Below are positions 57,559 to 64,000 of a stretch of 64,000 nt of DNA, in pieces. Under the pieces are notes generated by a model. The model was given only the letters and a program-made list of their open reading frames with translations, was not told the DNA's origin and did not search any database. Within the stretch, counting starts at the first letter, position 1; every line of letters starts with the position of its first letter. This stretch comes from Rosa chinensis (Eukaryota; Streptophyta; Magnoliopsida; Rosales; Rosaceae), in assembly GCF_002994745.2 (NCBI RefSeq), contig NC_037089.1, positions 78,020,347 to 78,084,346 of the forward strand, read 5' to 3'. A program made the translations under genes and the position numbers.

Positions 57559-59527
57559 TTATGGCCTTTCCTCAGAAAATCTTGGAAGCTGAACCAGGGA
57601 GTTCACACGCGTGACACCTTCCAAACCTAACCAATTCTGGTCTTCAGTTGACATTGGTTCGACATTCCCTTCATTCTCAACAGGTAGTCGTCCATAAGTA
57701 TCATTTTCATCAGATGATCTTACAGTGCAATTCCTCTGCAAAGAGGGCTCAGACTTCTGGCCATCATCGGATTCAACTGCATTGCCGGAGTGATTGCTCT
57801 GGAGGGTTGCAGATGAAAAGCCTTGTTCCTCGTAATCAGATTCTGAATCCATTTTCCCATCTAAAAACAAGCAAACAACTGCACAATCGTCCATCTTTGA
57901 CGTTGGGTATTTAAGTTTCCATTCACGAGCAGCTGCATCTACCACATATCTTGAAGCTGCTGAGCGGCTTGGAGCTGAGGAAATTATCTCAACAACCTCT
58001 TCATTGCTCAAGACATCCCAAACCTGTAACATGTGTAAAGTAATTCTTTAAGGGATAAACTTCTAAATTGTATTTACATCTAATGATCCTGTACACTGAA
58101 GTTCTTGAGTTGCAAGTTCTTAGATGATAAATCTAGATCTTTTACATCCCAATTCCGATGAGATCTATCTCACTTTCTCATCATGTTTAGTGATCAAAAT
58201 GTGACAAAAAAACTGTAGATCTATTTCTTAGTTACTGAAAGCCATTTAGAACGACAAGTGGAGTTTTATCATTGTGGCATGCATAATAACTATGAAGGAA
58301 CTAGATTTTGAATAATGAAATTTTACCCCATCTGAGGCAAGGACAATGAACTGGTCTCGCTCTGTAAGCATCCGGTGTGCAAATTCAGGAATGGAGATCA
58401 CTCCATACTCCTTCAAACAGAAATCCCCAAAGGCTCGAGCCATTGCTAAACCAGGAGCATCATCAAAAGGCAACCACACTCGAGGTACTTCAGGCTCATC
58501 TTGCAAAGCAAACACCCTACCCTTACATCGTTTAATCCTTTCAGCTTCCCCTATGAAAATTTTACAACAACATCAGGTTCGTATTTTTATACAAAAAGCA
58601 GGAAACTAACACACTGCTGAAGAATTATATCATCCATACTTGGCAGATCAGGCTTTAGATCAACAGTTAACTGGATTGCTATCATGGAATCGCTACTGTC
58701 TTTTGATCCAAGGATTGCTCGGGAATCCCCAATATAACCCATGAAAAGATTTGACCCCTGGACAGCAAAGGAGAAATCAAGAACAAGCAAAATAAATGGA
58801 GAACACAGGAGTACGGGAAATGCTTCCTGCCTTACCTGTTTGACTAGAGTGACAGCAGTGCTACCACTACAGAAGCAATCTACATTTGGATGAGACCTAA
58901 GTTCCTTGTCCATGGACTTGTATGACTTCATGAAAGCTTCTCTCCATTCTAGATTTAATTTCTCCTCAGGTGAAGCATCCTTCTCAGTTTCTCCACCATC
59001 TGGTTTCTTTACATTCCCTCTGAAACATGTTTTACTCGACACATTTGACCTTGATTGAGAAGAATTCAAGAAGGATAGCAGCTTTAATGGCAATGCATCC
59101 CTTACTTTGCGAGCAACAAGATGACCGTGTGGACCGTGGCCATCAAACACACCACAAAATATCGCATCTTCTGACATGAAGTCCTGAAAAAATTTAAAAA
59201 CAGAGTTTAGAAAAAAAGTATCCTACCAACACATTCAGATATAATTCAAAATGTAAAGAACAAACTTACTTCCCACACAACCATGGCATCCTGGTTTATG
59301 CCTTTACGGCCCTGCTGCGTGAATATGCAAGACGCTCTGCTCTTTCCATTGGCAAAAATGCGGTTGGGTATGGAAGGTAAACTCTGCAGGGTATATACAC
59401 GGTCCGAGAATGTCTTTGGCCTCTTTTTCGCACAAAATCCAATCCCCAAGCATGAAGGAGAAAGCGTCTCTCCATTGTTCCTGCTACTGCAAGTCCTTTT
59501 ATTACCAGTCGAAACACAGCCCCCCAT
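57559..59527 (-). CDS. Protein phosphatase 2C (PPM family, clade-E-like, PP2C 33-type)
   Basis: Minus-strand exons 59527-59270, 59183-58836, 58757-58640, 58550-58327 and 58023-57559 join in phase at GT-AG sites into 470 residues. The start MGGCVS is a myristoylation signal with a nearby Cys for palmitoylation, predicting plasma-membrane attachment. PP2C motifs follow in order: NQDAMVVWE (about 78-86), GVFDGHGPHG with metal ligand D100, GYIGDSRAIL with D213, WLPFDDAPGLAMARAFGDFC (about 266-285), LASDGVWDVLSN with D315, and MDDCAVVCLF with D361/D362. All expected Mn/Mg-binding acids are present, so it is probably an active Ser/Thr phosphatase. The acidic C-terminal tail of about 100 residues is usual for this subgroup. 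Arabidopsis PP2C 33-like proteins are the closest I recall. It lies head-away from the F-box-like pseudogene. Confidence 0.92.
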
Positions 59528-61450
59528 TTGTTCAGCTCCTCAAAGAAGACATCTGATGCAATAAGGGATAAGATTCATCCTTTGGCCAAACAGATCTCAC
59601 ATGAACTTTTGAAATGGTCAACTGAGCAAAAGACTATCCAAATGCCAACGATTCCCACACATCAAAGCCGAATCCACTTTACAACTTGACATAGAAAATT
59701 GGGGACATGAGGCATTTTATCATAGTCAAATACGCTATGGAGGTTACGTGAACCGATGACAAAACCAGCTGAGGAAAACGAGAAGACAGTAATTGAATAG
59801 TTTAATCTATAGTTTCTCTGAGAATGCAGAAAATAAGAAGTGGATGCTTGTAAAGAAACTGAAACAAATAAACAAGATGTATTAAAATAACAACGAGATG
59901 CCATGTGTTCAAGGAATATGATATTGCTTAAAAAGGCTCGCATGATCCTCTTCCCTTCATCAGGGCCTCACATTGATACAATTAAGTGGTACAATTTTGT
60001 GCAAACTTAGTCATAAACAAACAGAAGATGGAAACCATGACGCATAAAAACCAAGAAACGCACCGCAAAAGCGCGAAAATTTGTCGTTGTATTCAACCAA
60101 CTTAGAGATTAACCATAGATCGGAAATGCCTTTTCTTTCCAATGAACCCACAAACCCATCTTAACTCTCAATAAAACAGAAGAAAACAGATCTATGGCCA
60201 ACGGAACCTCCAAAGACATAGCCCAGCAGGGAATTCCAAAGCTGAAAAACACTTTCAACTAAGGAAGAAAGGCTCTCCCATCTCTCTCTCAAACTAAATA
60301 TCGAAGTATCAAACAAAACAACTGTACCCAAAATCAAAAAAAAAAAAAAAACCAATAAAACAAAAACCCAACTACCATGGGATGAGAATATCTTGAAGAT
60401 GGTTGGAAATCTCACCTTCTTAACCAATTGGAGAAACCCAAGTTATGAATCTCCAATCCTCATTAGAGTTACTGAAAATTTGACCAATATCAACAAACAG
60501 CCAGACCTGTACCTCAAAATTTGGTATCAATTACTTTTGAAAATTTCGAAATTCAAGTAAATTTCTTTCTTTTTCTCCTCCGGTTTCTCAGCAACCAAAC
60601 AGAGCAAGAGTTGGGTCAACAGATTCATATGGAGGAGAAATAGTCATAAGGAGATTGGAATAAAAGCAATAATGAAATCGAGAGTACGAACTGTAGTTTT
60701 CCCACTAGAGAAACCCAACATAAAGCAAATCGCAAAAGCAGGAAAAAGACGAAAGCAACGATTTTTTGTCAAAAAAAACACACGATCATGTAAATATTAC
60801 GCAAATATCATCACAAGGAAAAAGGAGGCAAACAAACAAAAGCTTAATCCTTGTTTGGCTACTGAGTATATGTCAAGGAAAAGGCCAAAGCTTGTGAGCA
60901 GAACAGATCACTTCGAATATTGCATCATCATCAAAAAAGAGTAGCAAACAAACAATCACCAAATGTTCTGTTTGGTTGCTAAAAATAATGCCGGAGAACG
61001 AATTTGACCAAACTAGAGAAGTTTCTGCACATGCAGATCTTACAAAAAAAAAAACTCAAACCCAAGAGCTGAAGAACATTCTTGATCATGAGACAAACAA
61101 AGCATTGGAAATTAGATTGAGAATTAAGAAAAGGGTACATGGGATTGTACCTTTTCTTCAATGTTCTTCTGCAAGATTGGAACTTTGGGATCAGAGAGAA
61201 GCAAACAGAAGAGAGCAAAGAGTGAAAGAGATTGGTTTATTAATAATGTTGGTGGAGAGTTGAGAAATGGTAGGAGGGATGAGAGGTTTGGTCACTTGGT
61301 GCATTGATTGCAAAAGCAAGAAGGGCAGGGCAGGGCAGAACAGAGAGAAAGTAGAGAGGCCTCTCTCAGTCTCTCTCTCTCTCTCACACACACACACTTC
61401 CGAGTCTTTTTACTTTTTAGAGAGAGAAGAGTCGAGTTACTACTGTGGAG
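59528..61450 (-). other. Leader, leader introns and promoter of the PP2C gene
   Basis: No coding sequence. Donor-like sites on the minus strand at about 60415 (aaggtgag) and 61150 (aaaggtac) suggest a spliced 5' untranslated region starting near 61390, where the sequence is a purine/pyrimidine-rich microsatellite (ctctct and cacaca runs at 61359-61397). Intron-containing leaders are common in this gene group. The exact transcription start is not fixed. Confidence 0.4.
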
Positions 61451-61957
61451 TAGCCGTGCAGCCCCGGCTGATATGATGGAAGAAAATCAATTTGATCATG
61501 CCAAGGACAACTTAAACAACACTCCTCCTCCCTCTTTTTATGGCGCGTATGAGTAACCTTATCTTGTTCTTCTTCACTTTTCCTCTATTGCTTACTGTTT
61601 GGTGTTACAATGGGAAGAAGGATTCAAATTGATGAGACAGGCAGGCTGGCTCATCACCTACTCCACGGAGGCATGTTCAGACATCATTTGTCTATTTATT
61701 TAGAAATTAGGGAGCGATGAGTTTGAATATGTAGTTATAAATTATGTGACTTGAGTGGGATAAAAGCAAGAAATTTATGATTACAAAGCATAATTTCAAT
61801 CTAATTTAAGTACATTCTAAAAAAAAATCTAATTTAAGTCGATATAAAGTCTAGTGACATAAGTTTTTATTTTATAGGTGAGAAATCATGAGTTCAACTC
61901 ACAATAGACTAATTTGTTGTATATGAGTTCTTTATTTAATAAAAAAAACTTAATCTA
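61451..61957. other. Intergenic DNA
   Basis: AT-rich, without a supported gene. Nothing else recognised. Confidence 0.5.
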
Positions 61958-61969
61958 ATTTAAAATACC

Positions 61970-62912
61970 TTTTTTTTTTTTAAGTAATGGTAATTCCATT
62001 AATAATAGCGCATGCCAAGAAGGTCATTACATACTCACCCGCTGACACATAAAAATGGCCAGAACAAGGATTCGTGGAGGAGCCACACTGGTATATAGGA
62101 TATACCAACTATATTAGAACTAATCACTCACTTAAAAGCGAGCCTATAAGCTATGAAAAAACATAGCGAATAGACAAGCAAACTACACTCGTTAGGTTCC
62201 TAATACAATAAACTTATTGTAATTAGACAAAAAGCTAATAACATAGGTTTGGGCCAAGAGTCTAAACCCTAGCCCAAATTAGAAGCTATTGGACTAGGGT
62301 AGAAACCTGAGCCCAACAACTAGAAGCCCAATAGGGTAGTCAGCCAAGAAGATCCACACGGCCCATCAACCTGGCTTGGGCCCAGTCCACCATATGCTCC
62401 CAACCTCGTCGTGCGTCACTTTCCGGCCGAGTTTGGTCTGATCCCTGCCACCAACCCACCTCGTCACGATTACACCACCATGGCAATGATCCAACCGTCT
62501 CAAGTACATCGTTGACCTGCATCACCACCAAACAAACACAGTCCTCGATCTAGTTTCCCACAGCCCCGCACCGCCACCGATAGAAAAAACCCAAATCGGC
62601 GTCGTCGGTCCACAAAAACCTCTACGGGGATTGACAACCAGCCTGTAACGACACAACCCACCACCTCAGCCTCTAGCCCAGCCAAACCAAAACTGACAAA
62701 AACCGAGAAACAACCTTCTCCGACAAAGTCACAAGGCAATAGTTATCGATCTCCTGTCCGGCAGCACTCCAAGACGACGGTGAGGCCGGAGACCACCCCC
62801 AACTCCCTGGCCCCGCCGGACAAGACCAATTTTGCACTAGACGGAGAACGCGGCTTTAGGGTTTCGGGAGAGTTCAAGGAACTTTTGCAATGGACCAAGA
62901 AACCCTAAATAT
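61970..62912 (-). mobile_element. Retroposon of 0.94 kb with 12-bp target duplication
   Basis: The exact 12-mer atttaaaatacc lies at 61958-61969 and 62913-62924. The left copy is followed by a T run (61970-61981), the complement of a poly(A) tail, so the element is on the minus strand. Its 5' part (62400-62900) is GC-rich and leader-like, resembling in style the 5' part of the LINE at 2506. No RT sequence is present. Confidence 0.75.
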
Positions 62913-62924
62913 ATTTAAAATACC

Positions 62925-63607
62925 ATATGTGAACATTGAAATCTATCAGCACAAAATTTCTGGTGCAAGATGAATTCGGATAACTTAAAGTCTTAATAAT
63001 CAGCTTTGGTCTTCTAGACGAAAAAAAAAAACTTACGGATATATTTTGCGATGTACTGGAGACAGTTCTTGAATTTGTAACTTTTTTCGTACTATTAGTT
63101 TACTGTTATCATTTAGGTATGACCAATATTTTTTAAATAAACTCGTACAAAAAATGGAGAGCCAATAACTATTAATCACACTAGAAAACTTATCTCATAT
63201 TGTTTTGTAATCTTAGAGTCACTCTGTATTTCCCTCATGATAATCCATCGATGCTCCTTTTGAACACTCGGATAAAATGGTTATAGACCGATTTTTTTAA
63301 GAGCGTCCATAATTTTTAAAACAAATAGAGAGAAAAGCATGTTGAACTGACACGTGACGTGGCTGAATGTCCCACTCCCACTCCACCTGGCCCAGCCACA
63401 GCCCATAGCCCACATACAGTCACTCACCTCCTGTCCGTGCTGCCTTTGCGCTTTTCTGTCCACCTTCCTTTTCCAATTTTTAATTTTCTTTTCCTTTCCT
63501 TTTATGTATTTATTTTTCCATTAGGGTTCCAACCAGTAAAGAAGAAACCAGTTTTAGGGTTTAAATGAATGAAAAGGAGGGAAAGTGTATTGGGATGAGA
63601 TGAGATA
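62925..63607. other. Intergenic DNA, possible promoter at the right
   Basis: AT-rich to about 63330, then pyrimidine-rich (63420-63520), which resembles a plant promoter and leader. No other feature seen. Confidence 0.35.
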
Positions 63608-63648
63608 ATGGCACTCAGGAAGCAACCCAAAACTCAAAACTTGGAAAG
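63608..63648 (+). CDS. Possible first coding exon of a gene running off the window
   Basis: An ATG at 63608 opens MALRKQPKTQNLE and is followed by a good donor (aag|gtaag at 63649). The pyrimidine-rich upstream region fits a leader. The rest of the gene would lie beyond 64000, so the product is unknown. An ATG this short could be chance. Confidence 0.25.
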
Positions 63649-63649
63649 G

Positions 63650-64000
63650 TAAGATTCAATCCTCTCAAATTATGCCTCACGATTAGGCTTTTTACCAAAC
63701 TTGTCTATTACTAAATTCCTTATCCAGTTGTCTCCATATAATCTGGTCTTGAAGACATGATCATGCTAATTGTTGAAATGATGAATGGGGTGGTACATAT
63801 AAGTTTGACTCTTAAAAGGACGATATGATACAATGAGGTGTACGTGAATACATTTAGAATCGCCAATGGAATTGGCCAAGTGTTTCTTGTTTAAAGGCAA
63901 GATATTTGTTCAAACTTCTTAAAAATGTATGCAAGAGTAGAGAGTGGTTGAGGTATGTTGCGCACAAAAAGGTTAAGAAAAGATAAAGTGTTTTACAAGT
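63650..64000. other. Unassigned right end of the window
   Basis: AT-rich, intron-like sequence with no supported exon. It would be intron 1 if the exon at 63608 is real. Confidence 0.35.

Noticed and set aside
60672..61263. Plus-strand frames of 90 and 95 codons upstream of the PP2C gene
   Set aside because: Lysine-rich, low-complexity translations of A-rich leader or intron sequence on the opposite strand from the gene.

Overview
This is plant nuclear DNA, almost certainly from a eudicot. It carries GT-AG introns, an 11-exon diterpene-synthase-type gene, a chloroplast-type Mpv17/PMP22 gene and a clade-E-like PP2C. It is packed with Ty1/copia, Ty3/gypsy, LINE/SINE, hAT and Mutator-like elements. 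The family is not provable from the window; a Rosaceae origin is only an impression.

Layout. 1-6.0 kb: AT-rich intergenic DNA with a SINE (2285-2406) and an internally deleted LINE (about 2506-4808) that is split by a 1.2-kb hAT-type element carrying a serine hydroxymethyltransferase gene fragment. 6.1-11.5 kb: an apparently intact terpene synthase gene of the TPS-f (linalool/geranyllinalool synthase) type, 11 exons and 853 residues by my splice model. One intron holds a MITE and another holds a small inverted-repeat element containing a ribosomal protein L9 (uL6) pseudogene fragment. 11.7-23.9 kb: a decayed copia element on the minus strand. A 1.9-kb solo LTR is inserted in its RNase H region, and a 3.4-kb solo LTR is inserted in that one, each with its own 5-bp target duplication. 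24.0-25.2 kb: a LINE reverse-transcriptase/RNase H remnant between direct repeats. 25.5-28.2 kb: the Mpv17/PMP22 gene. 29.2-30.2 kb: a retroposon with a perfect 34-bp hairpin. 30.5 kb: a 63-residue membrane protein gene. 32.1-32.5 kb: a small secreted cell-wall-type protein gene on the minus strand. 33.2-34.5 kb: a Mutator-like non-autonomous element.

34.9-44.8 kb: a 9.9-kb chromovirus-type Ty3/gypsy element on the minus strand with 2.53-kb LTRs that differ by only two substitutions and three 1-bp run-length changes, although its coding region has a frameshift and two nonsense codons. 44.9-46.6 kb: a retroposon with a 14-bp target duplication. 46.7-52.4 kb: an hAT remnant split by a young, gag-less copia element (46,878-51,279). 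52.7-57.0 kb: an F-box/FBD/LRR-like pseudogene carrying another hAT derivative (53,155-55,953, 8-bp target duplication). 57.6-59.5 kb: a five-exon PP2C gene on the minus strand with a long leader/promoter to about 61.4 kb. 62.0-62.9 kb: one more retroposon. A possible gene start lies at 63.6 kb.

The host genes are independent, typical plant single-gene units. The unusual content is the depth of nesting, the capture of host gene pieces (SHMT, RPL9) by terminal-inverted-repeat elements, and the contrast between a just-inserted gypsy element and its already broken reading frame. All coordinates, splice models and comparisons were worked out by eye.
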